Assembly: GCA_002118135.1 (NCBI GenBank) | Contig: BDIU01000301.1 | Coordinates: 62,001-126,000, forward strand | From: Trebouxia sp. TZW2008 | Taxonomy: Eukaryota > Chlorophyta > Trebouxiophyceae > Trebouxiales > Trebouxiaceae | Length of the DNA stretch: 64,000 nucleotides | Reading direction: 5' to 3' | In this document: positions 45,768-58,241 of the stretch, piece after piece | How positions within the stretch are numbered: position 1 is the first letter of the stretch | Layout of the letters: every line of letters begins with the position of its first letter | Translations under genes and position numbers: made by a program | Notes under the pieces: generated by a model | What the model was told of the DNA's origin: nothing | Seen by the model: the letters and a program-made list of their open reading frames with translations, nothing else | Database searches by the model: none

Positions 45768-48111
45768 ACATACGAACAACTTAAAGGTTGAGACAGATGT
45801 CAGCATAAGGTTGCCTTGATTGACTCTACAAGATGCTCTCCATAGATTTACTGGGCTGTCTAGCTTCTGGCACTGCACACCTTCCATTTGGTCAGCCTGA
45901 CCCTTTGCAGCATTTTTGAGATGGCTCTGTGCTTACAATACAACAACAACAACAGCCTTTGAACGTAAGTCAACACGGCATGCTTGAAGCATGGACTAGT
46001 CAGTGCTGCAGCGCAAAGCTCAGGATGAAGTATGTGGGCCATAGGGTTGATGCAGGTGGCAGCTGCGTCCACACAGATAGTACAATAGTGTAAATTACAC
46101 GCCTCCTTTCTGTGGATAAAGTATGCTGTCACCATAAGCAAAACCTTAAGCTGAAACATGTCATCTGAGGGGTTTCAACATCAACATGGCCCCTGCTTGG
46201 CTGCATCCAGTGATCATTTTGTCTCCTATGATTTCTGAGGCCATGGCTGAGCATCTCAGCTTTCATGCATGCGTCAAGAGCAGCCCAGGACAGAAAAAGA
46301 GGTTTGTCAGGATAGGTCAAACGCATGCTTATCACCTTCTTGCAGGTCGTCTTAGCTTCTCAGATCAGCTTTAAAGCTACAAGTTTCTATACATCTCTGC
46401 CATGAGCTGTGACATTGTTGCCATTGCTGTCAACATTATTACATACACCACAGTTCACAGTAACTCTGCTGCAAAGTACAAAGGCAGGGCGTACATCAGA
46501 AGACCATTTTGTACAGACATGTGCACACAAACGTCTGATGCGTCATACGCTTTTGCCAGCTGGTTGCACTTTCAATTATGCATCAAGCACTGCGATGCAC
46601 ACGTAATTCTGCCCGCATTGCAGCTCCAAATGTTCCAGCATTGTGTCAACATCAGCAGCCTGCCGAGCGTCTGATGTGTGCTTCAATTGCAGTTTTGCAA
46701 AAGCTGCCAGACCTGAAGTAAGCGCACTTACAAGCATTTCTGGGAAGTCGTTATCAACTAATTCTGCTAATTGGAATCATTGCCATGCCAGTAACAGCAA
46801 CACCCTATGCATGCTAAGCAGATGCACAGCAGGTGAAGCGGCCAAAACATGGCCTTTTGTCATGTCAGGCTGTGCTGAATAACACGCATGCACTGCACTT
46901 CAATGACATCGCCAGAGAAATTCATGCACTGCATGCCAACAAAACTGCCACCAGACCTTTCACACATCCATGTCATACAAGGCAGGCAATGTCCCCTTCT
47001 CCACTGACTCACAAGTCTTCGAACCTTGTAGTTCAGCTTTACACTCACAATCAACCAATGCTACCTTGCTGTGGGTCCCGCCAATCTGAGCACTGGACCA
47101 AGATCCTGCGTCTTTCAAATTTGCATTCTCAGCAGGTTGGACACCTTTTTGCCTGCATTTGCCATGGGCAGATGTCACACGCTGTGCTCTGTAGCGTGCT
47201 TGTCTTTCAACATGGTGAAGCAAAATGAAGGGCTGACCAGTCATGTCCCAAGCAAGCACCCAGGCAATGATGCTAGGTCACAGACATGACCACATGAGGG
47301 GAAACATTGAGTCAAAGCTAAAGCAAGTCACTGGGCGGTTTCAAGACTTCAGGACTAGCGTTCTGGCAGAATTGCTTACAAAGAAGTAGTTTACTCCAAG
47401 GCAGCATTAGTAAGACCTGACCTGGGCTGATGATGCCTTGTGATCATGACTCAGATTCCCATCTCTGTCTTGACTACTCCAGCCGCCCCCCACAGATACA
47501 ACACCATCTGCGGATGCTGTATTCTGATTTGCCCAGGCTGTTTCGCTTACAGAGACTCTAGTATGGAACCCAATAGCATAGACTGCTTGCATTTTCTTGT
47601 CTGTGTTGAGATACTGATCAGCACACAGGGTTTTGTGGGGCTGAGGAACTCAAGGGCAAGCAGTCATCAGTCACCTACATCATCATCAGCATCATCATCA
47701 ATGACCTGCTTGCTAGTGAGATTCCTTGACCCTGCTAGGTCCATATAGAAGCAATGAACTGCCTCCAAACAGTTTGACAAGTCTTTGCACCAAAGCACAT
47801 GCATGTGATGCCGACTGGTTTCTCTGATGCTCAACGACTCAAACTTTGTTTACGTTCCACTCAGGAAACAGATGCAAGCTGAAGTCAGATGACTGCTGAA
47901 GGTACAGGAAGCTCCTTTGTCTGACTGAATTTTGAGATGCTTGTCAGCACACAGCTCTTTGCAGGGCTGCGGTGTTCAAGAGCAGGCTGTCATCAGTCAC
48001 CTTCTCTCAGGAAACAGATGCAAGCTGAGGTCGTTGAAGGCTGAAGGGACAAATATTTTGTCTTCCTGATCTGAATTGGGATGTTCATCAGCATGCGACT
48101 GTTTGTGGGGG
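45768..48111. other. Gene-poor stretch with SRR1 last-exon copies at its right end
   Basis: No exon with family similarity found between 45768 and about 47570. The part from about 47575 holds diverged copies of the SRR1 3' end (listed separately). Confidence 0.4.
47575..48060 (-). repeat. Copies of SRR1 last exon and 3' flank
   Basis: The block CAGGAAACAGATGCAAGCTGA, copying the segment that encodes LSLHLFPEW (true position about 48150-48175), recurs near 48007 and 47861. The flank TCATCAGTCACCT..GTCAGCACACAG recurs near 47600-47680 and 47945-48000. They lie downstream of the SRR1 stop, in the 3' UTR or beyond it. Confidence 0.85.
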
Positions 48112-49883
48112 TCAGGAGCCCAAAGTTAAGCTTTCATCAATCACCTTCCACTCTGGAAACAGATGCAAGCTGAGGTCATTAAAGGCCGAAGGGACAGGAA
48201 AGTCAGCTTCATTGATGGCTAGCTCAACCACTGTGCCTGAGGCTATCAGTGCAAGCAGCTCATGCGGCGGCTCGCCCTTGCTGCTGCTAGGCTTTCTGCT
48301 GGACCACTGCTCCCCATACCTGCGAAAGCTGTTGCCTGCAGGCAAGGAATACAACTTGGAAACATAGCAAAACACCACAAGGTTTTCCAGGAAATAAAAA
48401 GCAACCAAGATGAATAAAAGTTGGTCTATGCTAGGTCTGAGAGCAGGTGCAAGCTTTGAGCTGGTGTCAATATCTCAAAAAGTGTTCGAGACCCCACTGC
48501 GAAAAGCAGGAAATCAAAGTCTATGCCGTGAGGCGTCCTGAAAGGAGCCCCGTGTGCGCAGAAGCAGCCCAAGACAGCAGCACAGAGACATGACCTTCAG
48601 ACTGCTGCCCCGCATGATGAGCGTTGATGCTGGAGGCCTGTTTTGTTGGGCTGAGTGCACAGAGCTTGCAGGAGACAGTTTGCATGAGGCACAAGTCCCA
48701 AGGTATGTTGCAAGGCTATCTCATGGCTTTTGCCTTGCCAGTCAATGTGCCAACTTCAATTGCAACAGCTGCTTTCGTAAGTATGGTCACATGATGGTGC
48801 AACAATCCAGTTTCTAGAGCGTGATGCGGTCATGCTTGTATGCACATACCCAAGATCGCAATCTTTTGCATTTGCTGAGGTCCCCAGTTAGCCTTCGCCA
48901 GGTTGTTGTACAAGGCGCAATCACAGTGTGGCATGAAGAACAGTGTATGCCCTGTTGCAGCATGGTGCCCAGATGTGTTGTTGTCAATCACCTGCACATT
49001 CAACATCGTTTCAGCTGCAACTTTGAAGCTGGTTCTCGCACAAGATGGGGGGGGTTGACTGTGAATTTGCACAACTGCAACCATAATTGGCACGATGCAT
49101 GGCATTATTGAGACAGCATCTAGCAGAGGAAAGCACACTTGTGTACCATTCTGGAGGGACATGAGCACACCTGTATATATTTGTTGACGGGAAGGAACAC
49201 ACCTGAATTTGGTAAGACTGTATCAGGAATTTGTCCACCTGTGAGAAGACTGGGTCAAATGCAGAGGTCTGTTTCAGCGATGGGAGTTGTGCCCGCAGCA
49301 GTAAGGCAAATGCGAGCTGGCAGTGCACAACTCTGTTGCCTGCATAAGACTGATCTGTCAGCCTTGATACAGAAGACAGATGTCGCACATCTTGTGTTCT
49401 AACACAGATGTCTCAGATACCATATATAATGAGTTGAGAAACAAGTGTCAGCTTGCTCTGACTGTGGCGTTCAGCCCGCTAGCCAACTGCAAAACAAGCG
49501 ATATGCATACCTGCAGAAGGTGAACCCAATCCGAAGATGACAAACTCAGTCGCCAAGTGTGCACTGAAAGGCTCTGGATGGGACGAGCCTTCAGGAACGT
49601 CTTGTTCTAGGTGTTGGTGCCGTGCATATGCCCAGAGTCGCTGAAAGCTGCGAAGGAAATGCGATTGCTGCACTTCGCTCAAGCGACGATCGATCTGCTG
49701 CCGCAGTTGATGGACACTGTCAGCTGTTGCATGGGCAGTGGGTTGTGCTTGGCCCTTCTGGCTTGTCCAGATCGGTCCAGGGCCGAACTTTACAAAGTCA
49801 GTCGTGCATGTCAAGTTGGGGACGGCCGCAGGAATCCTCTTTGCTTTGCCCTTACGGCTTGCGACTTGCCACTCGGCAGACAT
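48112..49883 (-). CDS. SRR1-like protein
   Basis: SRR1-domain protein; the plant founder affects red-light signalling and the circadian clock, and the animal homologue is SRRD. Biochemical activity is not known. Four exons, 49511-49883, 49203-49339, 48850-48991 and 48112-48335, join in frame to 291 residues. Motifs in order: a basic N-terminus (MSAEWQVASRKGKAKR), FVIFGLGSPSAGN, LAFALLLRAQLPSLKQTSAF followed by DPVFSQVD, TLFFMPHCDCALYNNLAKAN followed by WGP, IAILGNSFRRY, and AFNDLSLHLFPEW close to the C-terminus. The family signature MPHC..LY.N.L..NW..L is clear. The start is the ATG at 49883; the frame is open further upstream but without similarity. Diverges from the photolyase-hydrolase gene, which may mean shared light regulation (inference only). 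Confidence 0.92.
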
Positions 49884-50368
49884 GGCGTCCTGTGGCTGAG
49901 AACATGGAGACGCGCGCAGGTGCTTGCTTGCAATGCGAATGTCTGGCCTGTGATCGAAGCTTTGAGCTGTATGTTTGAGTACAAACTCACTGCAGCAATG
50001 AGAACCGAGCTGCGTTGCGCTGCCTTGCACTGCCTTGCATGCGCGCACAGCAGGCATCTGCTCAGTGTCTCTTTGCGGAGTCTGAAATGTTGCCCTGACT
50101 GCTCTGAATCCGCTTAACAACGCCGCGAGTTGTGACCGTACGAACGCATGCACGCCTCAAGCGTCACTTGCTCTGGGCAACACGCACGACACTGCAAGCT
50201 ATCTGCGCCTGCCAGCCTCGCTCGAAGGCATGCCTTCTCGAGTGGCGCTAGGGACTGGAACTGTTGTGCACCTCGACAACAGCTTGAACGACGCAGGATA
50301 AACGTACGCTGTGACACCACGCAAAACTGCTCAACCGTTTGAGAGAACACGCGTTCACAGTGTTCGAC
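49884..50368. promoter_or_regulatory. Divergent upstream region of SRR1 and the photolyase-domain gene
   Basis: About 485 bp separate two oppositely directed start codons, one of an SRR1 light-signalling homologue and one of a photolyase-domain protein. No defined light-response element could be identified with confidence. Confidence 0.4.
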
Positions 50369-53300
50369 ATGCAGAATAAGACGCTTTCTCAGCGCGTGTC
50401 CCGCAGCAAGCGTGGTCAAGTGTTCGCTCAAAGCGCCCCAGCCACTCCACAAGGCCCTACAGTAGTAAGTCAGCAGCACTTCAGATCAATATACTGTCTG
50501 CAAAATGCACTCATGATGGACCACAAGTGACTTCCATAGTTGCTGACTGCCAGGTGTGGTTCAAGCACGACTTGCGGCTTGATGATCACCCTGGCCTTGA
50601 GCAAGCTGCAGCCACATCTTCACAGATCATACCAGTCTTCTGCTTTGATGCCAGGCAATTATTGCATCTACTGAGAGCACCTAATGGGTTTCAAGGTAAA
50701 TCACTTTCCACTTGCATTGCAATGATGGCTGCTGCTAGCATATTTCTTGAATCCTTCAAAGAGACAGATCTCAACACCAGGAGTTGTCAGCATGGATGCC
50801 TACTGCACTGACTTCATGCCGACACAAGTGCATAACATCCGCTGAGCATCATGCACATTCGGTGCGCTGCAATTCATGTTGGTAAGCAGCACCAGCACCA
50901 GCCCCACCATCATTCACGTGCTTGTCAGTGAGACTGTGTGACCCTGCTTTGTGCCTATAGAAGCATGCATGGACTCGAGTGTGCAGGATCAGATCACTAT
51001 CATGGTCATCATCAACACGCGTTTGAGTGAGGCTCTGTTTCCCAGCTAAGTGCACATAGAAGCAGTGCACTGTCTCTGGACAGTTCTGTTGAAAGGTGTT
51101 CTGTGTCAGTGCAGGTCTGATTGGGGCTGTGCAAGCTCTCAAGCAAAGTCTGCAAGAGCTGGGCAGCGACTTGATTATCCTGCAGGGTCCCATTGACAAT
51201 GTACTGCCACAGCTGATCAGCAGCTTACAGGCAAGCAGCCTTGTACTGGAAGAAGAGGTTGAATACAGGTGACCCACACACTGGATGAAATTCTGTGCAC
51301 GCCCTGCAGAATGATCATGCTGAGTTCATCCTTTATATGTCACCAAGCACAATCGTTTCCAAGAGGTGGGGCTCTTGCCTAATGGAGGATGTTGATGACA
51401 CTTTCATATTGCGTTTCTGTTGCACAATCATGGTCAAGGGTACGTGAGGAATGCAAGGGTCAACAACCATATCTACAATGCGCTCACAGGTGCAGGCAAG
51501 TCACTCAGGGCAACTAAACATGCCTGCATTTTGTGATAACGGTATGTGAATGTAGCAGCAGCAGTCTTTTGGGACTGTTGGCGCACAAGCCATGCATTGC
51601 CTCTGACTCTCTCAGCATTAATCTCCAGAACCACTCACAATCAATGCCATGTTGTGACAGGTGGCACAAAGCAGTGGACAAAGTCATGGCATTACTGCCT
51701 TCTCTTGTCTCCATTCGGCCCTAATGCACACAGATTGTCACCCAACTGCCCTACTCAGACAAGCATGAGGTCTTGAAACTAGGCACAATGCACATCTTCA
51801 TCATGCATTTGTTTTTGCAATGAGGAAGATTACGAGGAGGTCCAAGATTTCATGGACGCTGATAATTGTGCAGCTGAAAGATTCTGAAAATGATAGCAGC
51901 ACTTGCTAACCCTGAGCTCATCAGCAACCTCCCGTGCATTTTTTGTGGATCTATCACTGCCAATGCACCATTTGACAATCAAACTTGCATTGTCCCAGGT
52001 GGCATAAGGCAGTGGACAAAGTCAGGGCTCTGCTGCCTTCTCATATTTCCGTACAGCCCTGGCGCACACAAATTTTCACTCAAATGCCCTACCCAGACAA
52101 CTACAAGGCCTTCAAGCAGAAGAGGGGGTCAGCAATGCAACCCATACAGAGGCCAAAAACGCTTCCTGCCCTGCCCCCAGGGCTAGATGTTGGGGACCTG
52201 CCCTCAGTGACTGATCTGGAAGCTGCTGTGGTAGCTGCGTTTTCTGGAAGTCAAGCACCTGAGGTTCGCTTTCCTTGCCGCTCAAATGCCCTCAGTGACT
52301 GACCTGGGAGCTGCTGTGGTGGATGCATGTTCTGGAACTCAAGAACCTGACATACTGTCCCATGGCATTTGAACGCTTGAACTTGACGACATTGCTGTTT
52401 TGTTACATCCATTGCTGTCCTTCATGGCGTCCCTCAACTGTGGTAGCTGATTTCTGGAAGTCAAGCACCTGATGCACCATCTCCTTTGCACTTAGATGCT
52501 TGAACTTCACGACTAGGGATGGGACAATTGACAATTCTGTGCTCGACAGTCACAATTACCCAGTAATGTTACCTTTCAGTAAGCAACACAGTAATTGGGG
52601 AACTGATAGCTTGGTTTGACCAGTTTCTATTCTCAGCACGGCAAAGTGCTCGTCTGGTCAAGGGGGACACTTTGCTGAAGATTGAATTGAAATTGAACAC
52701 GTGTACCGTTGTCCAGGGCCAAAACAGGGGTTCAAGTATTTAGACTTGACAGATAAGTACTGGTAATCACCTGTTTTTTTGTAAACACAGCAATGAGGGT
52801 AATGGTAATTGTCCCACCCCTATTCAAGACCTTCAAATTGCTGTGTCAATTTGTTCTGTCCATAGCTGCCCCTAATGTCATCCCTCAGCTTTGTCCACGT
52901 AAGCATCTTTGCCACATGACAATGGCGACAGGATGAGCTGCAGACCGTATCACATTCACACATCCATGTAAATCTATCATCACAATGTCACAAAGGATGT
53001 ATAGTTGCACGGTCATTGAGGATATTTAGGTCGAGTGCAATATAGACATTGAGCTGTGTCAGCTTGATCAGGTCAAGCTGACACAGCTCATCCTGATGTG
53101 CGCACAATCAGTTACAACATCCTTCTAAGTATTTTCGGCTACGGCCTAGTGGGCAGTGTTTTCATAAGTTTGTGCTTCACTACATGACTGCAACCCGGCT
53201 TAGGCTTGCCTTGCATCACATTTGTCTGCAGGTCTTGTGTGCAGCATGCAGCTTTTTGTTCAGTCTCAACTGACAATAAGACTGTGCCTCTTCAGGTTGC

Positions 53301-56300
53301 AGCGCTTATGCATGAGTCAGCAGCGACTAAGCCCTGGCTCAGTCAGGTTGCCCGCCAGCTGGCAAGCGGGGAGCCTGGGGTTCAGTCCGCGCTGATTCAG
53401 TACCTGCAATGTGCTGACTCATCCAGCAGGTGAGTTCTGTGCCATGCTGTGCTGTGCTGTGCTGTGCTGTGCTGTGCTGTGCTGTGCTGTGCTGTGCTGT
53501 GCAACAATACGGAGTGCTTTGAATTTGAACTGTGCTCAACTGCAGTGAGAATGAAGACATGCTGACGGCAGTCCTGTCCAGTGAGGTTCCTGCCACACCC
53601 CTTGGCTCCTTTCCTGCCATTTTCAACCAGGCTTTGGCGCTAGGCACAATTTCCCGCCGGCGAGTCTACCATGAAGCTCAGCAACAGCAGCAACAACAGA
53701 AGCTCAAGCGAAAAAGATGGCAGGTGCTGTTCAGACAAAAGTGCTTTCACTCTTTCATGAACAGGGTTAGCAAGCAGTTCAATGAAATGTTGCCTCAACC
53801 ATTGACGCATGCCAAAGGTCAATCGCCATGTCTTCTTCTCAAAGCTCTACAGATGCATGCTGCAAATACACTCCTGAAGTGTGGTTAAGTATTAAGTTGC
53901 ACTCTCAAGACATACCTGGATATCATACACACATGGACAGTAAAAAACTGAAACAATAGGAAAAAGCTTTCAGTAGTGCTGGTGTCATGTTGCTATGTGC
54001 CACCTGCAGGCAGGCTTGCAGAAGAAGCAGAAGATTGCACTGGATGTGCCATGTAGATCTGCTGCCAACACTGCAGAAGTCTCTGACTTCCATTGGCATT
54101 TGGCGTCAAATGACCGAGTCAGGTATGACTACAACATCAGGCCTACACAGTCATGCCTGCCATACTCGACTTCTTCATTTGGCAGGTATTGTTTGCTGTA
54201 TTGCGACTTTGCCCTACTGGAAAGCGCATTTGCTGATCACAAGGTAAGACATTTTGTTTGGCAGATTTGGCATGCCGGGACATACAAACTGAACCACATG
54301 CAAAAGGCAGCTCGTTTCATGTGAGACACAAATCTAATGGTTGCACCAGTTTGCAATCTAGTTGAATTCAAATCATTTTAATGTAAGCATATCTTGCTTT
54401 CACTGGCGTGTGCATGCCTGCTCATCTAAGCTTGTGCTTCATGTTCTTGGTGCATTCAGGGCTTGACATTGCAAGCATTTACATCTCGTGTCCGCAGCGC
54501 CAACTTGCACCATGATGGGCACAAGTGCATTGGCTTGCACCTAGCCATTCAAAGCCGTCTGATCATTGTCTGAGCTAGTGAATGATGATGCACAATTGCG
54601 AGCAGACGACAGCCCATGACCAGCAATATTGTGTCAATGCAAACTGATTGTGCATGTGGTGTGCAGGGATACCAAGACAGGCGATGCGCCCAGGCATTGG
54701 CGCTGGCGTGGCTTCATCACAGACTACTATACTGCTGAGTCCATCCTTGAAGAGAACCCTGAGGCTGGTGCCCCTATGCCCTCAGCTCAAATTGGCACCA
54801 ATGGCAATTCTTCTTCAGGCATGGTTATGTATCTACATTTCATCACCTGACTCCGGTTGCTTATTGCACTTGGTGTCGCCATGCTTTCAGCTGGATGTGC
54901 AGCAAAAGATTCCGTACTTCCAGACTTGTTGTTTGTCATGTGCGAACTGAGTGCCCCCAGTCCTCTGGCAACGTAGCTGAGAGGACTGGGGCATGATTTT
55001 GATTTGCAGCCTGGGTAGATGCAGGCTCAAGCAGTACAGCACTGTCTAGCATCACTGACAAGCAGTCAAAGCAGCCTCGGCTCCATCCAAGCTTAAGGCA
55101 TCTGGCTTCATGTCTATCTCTCATTCAGTCAGGATTGCACATGTTTTAAAGACACACATCAACAAAGAAACTGCTGTTTTGCACCGCTGCAGTGTCACCT
55201 GGGTTTGAGCTGCAAAACGATACTGTGAATGCTGTCAGCAATATTGGCTTGAGATTGACATTTGCTGGTTCACTTGCAGCCCGTCCAGGGACAAGCATCA
55301 GGATTTTAGTCAATACCAGTGCAAACAAGTTGTCGGTGTCTACTAAATCCTGATGCTTGTTTCCACACGGGCTGCAAGTGAACAGGTAAACATCATCTTC
55401 AAGCCATGATTGCTGCCAGCATTGACAGTGTATCTTTGCAGCTCTCAAGTCCAGGTGGTGCACACAATCTTCTGCTAGAAATTATTTTGCACTGCTTCTT
55501 GCCAAACAAGTTGCATGCAGGCAGGCGCATCATATACCATCCATGATTCATAAACTGTTGACTTATTGCGGCCTTGGTTTCAGAGCCTACAATTGCAGCA
55601 GGTAATACCTCAAGCAGCACAGCACTGTCTCACACCACTGACAGGCAATCCAATCCAATATCTCCATCTGAATTGCATCCCCTCTCAGTCAGGAGTGTAC
55701 AGACCTAGTATACATGTCATCAGAAAACACAATTGTGCTTGACCTTGCAGTAGGTGAAGGTTCAAGCAGCACAGCACAGCCCTCCAGCAGTGCAGCAGAG
55801 GGGCAACTGCCCCAGTCAGAAGCCCCAGCCTTCCTGTTGGTGCATGGTTTTGGGGCGTTTGGAGAGCAGTGGAGGGGGCAAGTCAAAGCCCTCACTGCTG
55901 CTGGTTATCAGGTAGGACACTGCTTCACTTTTGAGTTTTGTGTTAGTTTGGGTCGTGTGGGGAGCAGGGTACAGCAGGTCAAAGCCCCCACTGCTGCTGG
56001 CTATCAGGTACTCCCATTGTTGTCAGTTTTGTTATGTCTCTGCTGTAAGCTGAGAAGCAGTTCAGTTCTGTGACATTACCGCTGTCAGTTGTGAAATGTT
56101 TGTGCGGTTCTGGGGCGTTTGGCGCTTTTGGGCAACAGTGGAGGAGACAAGTCCCAGCCATTACTGCTGCTGCCTATCAGGTACACATATCGCTTTAGTC
56201 TTCCACAATTGCCGCTGTTACTTGTGAACTAATTGTGTGGGCTTGGAGCGTTTGGGAAGCAGTGGACGGGGCAGGTCAAAGCCCTTGCTGCTACGGATGA

Positions 56301-58199
56301 CCAGGTACTTACCTCCTGTCATTCCTGAACGTCATACCTAGGTGTGAGTTGCGCACATTGCTTGCTTCTGATGCATGTGTTGGGGGCATATGGTGAGCAA
56401 TGGAGGGGGCGGGTCAAAGCCCTCACTGCTGCTGACTATCAGCTGCAGACTTTTCTTCATTTCTGTCATGTCAGTCTTGCTAGCTGCTGGGTGAGTACAC
56501 AGTGCTGCATTGCCATCATGTCAGTGCTGCTAACTGTTCACTGTGCAAATTGCATTATATTGATGCATGGGGTTGGGGCGAGTGGTAAGCGGTGAAGGGG
56601 ACAGGTGAAAGCCCTCACTACTGTTGGCTATCAGGTACACACATGGAACAGACGATATCGACGGGGGACCAAAGACAGGAAAGAAACAATTTGTCTTTTG
56701 TTCCCTTGCACCTGTCAAGACTTCGTACCCATCATGAGGAGCTCGAACAACGCATGACAAACCAGGAATATACAGCCTTTCCAGCAGTAGCATGTGTTGA
56801 AGTGTCGAAATCTTGTTTCTTAGTAAGCATGTAGTCTTAACAATTACTATTGCATGTGACACATCAGGCAAATGTCAATCGTGCGTGCAAATGCAGGTGT
56901 TTGCGCCAACATTTCCCGGGTATGGCAGGTCAGAGAAGCAATCTTTGGCATATTCTCAGGAGCTTTGGCGGGACTTTTTGCGGGACTTTGTGCTGGAGGT
57001 GGTGCAGAGGCCTGTTGTGGTGGCGGGAAACTCCATTGGAGGCTTCATCTCAGCTTCCCTGGCAGCTGACTACCCAACTTTAGTCAAAGGCAAGGTCTTG
57101 ATTGCGATGACGTCAAAGTAGCCAGATCTGTCATGATAAGTAACACAGTGCTTATCATGTCGCATCAAGCCGTTTGAGGATTGCATCTAGTGCTTGATCA
57201 CAGTGTTTATGGTATTGCTGTGATGTTTGAAAACAGCTCCATTCCTGCCTTTTTTTTTGCAATCTTCAGCACCCATACTGTGACATGCCATTCAGCGTCT
57301 GGCCCGATGGTTGAGCTGCCTGCCCGTTTGCTGTAGAGCACAAGGAATGCTAGCGAGACAGGACTTGTGCCACCGAACTCTTGAAAAGAACATGTTACCC
57401 ATGGTTATGCTTATGCTGAGTGCTGCAGGACTAGTCTTGCTGAACAGTGCTGGAGTGGTGAACACCAATTACACCCCTCCCACAGCAGACCCCTCAGCCA
57501 GCCCCAAGGTACCCCCCAAGCTGTTAGTGGATGCTGCCAGTCAGGGTCTGTTCCTCTTCTTGCGCACCTCAGTGGCCAGAACCCTCACAAAGCTGTACCC
57601 AGTTGCGCCGGATAATGCCGATAAATGGCTTGGGGAGGAAATTCTGAGAGCCGCTGCAGACCCTGGAGCGCTAGGTGTATTCAGGTGAGAAATAGCAGAC
57701 CGTCTACAGGGGCCACAACGGCGTGCCCTCCCCCCCCCCGAATCCCCCCGGCCTCCCCTTCCCCTCTTTTTCCCAAAGCCCCCATCCCAAATGCCCCAGA
57801 CAATGCTGATAAATACTTGGGGGAGAGAGATTTGAGAACGGCTGCAGACCCTGGAGCACTAGGTGTGTTCACGTGAAGCTGTCAGCAATTAAGAACGGTC
57901 AACCCCCCAACCCAACCCCCTCTGCCTCCTGTTTCCCTGCTTCATCTGCACCAGCACAAAGTTTTGCCCATTTGCCCTAGATATCGCTGACATGTGGCTG
58001 ACAGCAGGAAGGGTCTCCCCACCTCCCCCCCCACTCAGCCCCTTGCCCCCTCACCTCCCCCCCCTCCCTCTCCCACTTCAGGGTCCAAACCCCCTTCTCA
58101 TCCCCGCGTCCCCATTGCCTTGCCTCAGATGCATCAGTTTGCTGCTGACTCAGGGTCTCAGATGTGTTCGGGAATTCATGAGCCATCAAGAAGGGACCA

Positions 58200-58241
<42 letters not shown>

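Noticed and set aside
46402..46674. Open frame MSCDIVAIAVNIITYTTVHS
   Set aside because: Short, with no recognised motif, and without splice sites that join it to neighbours.
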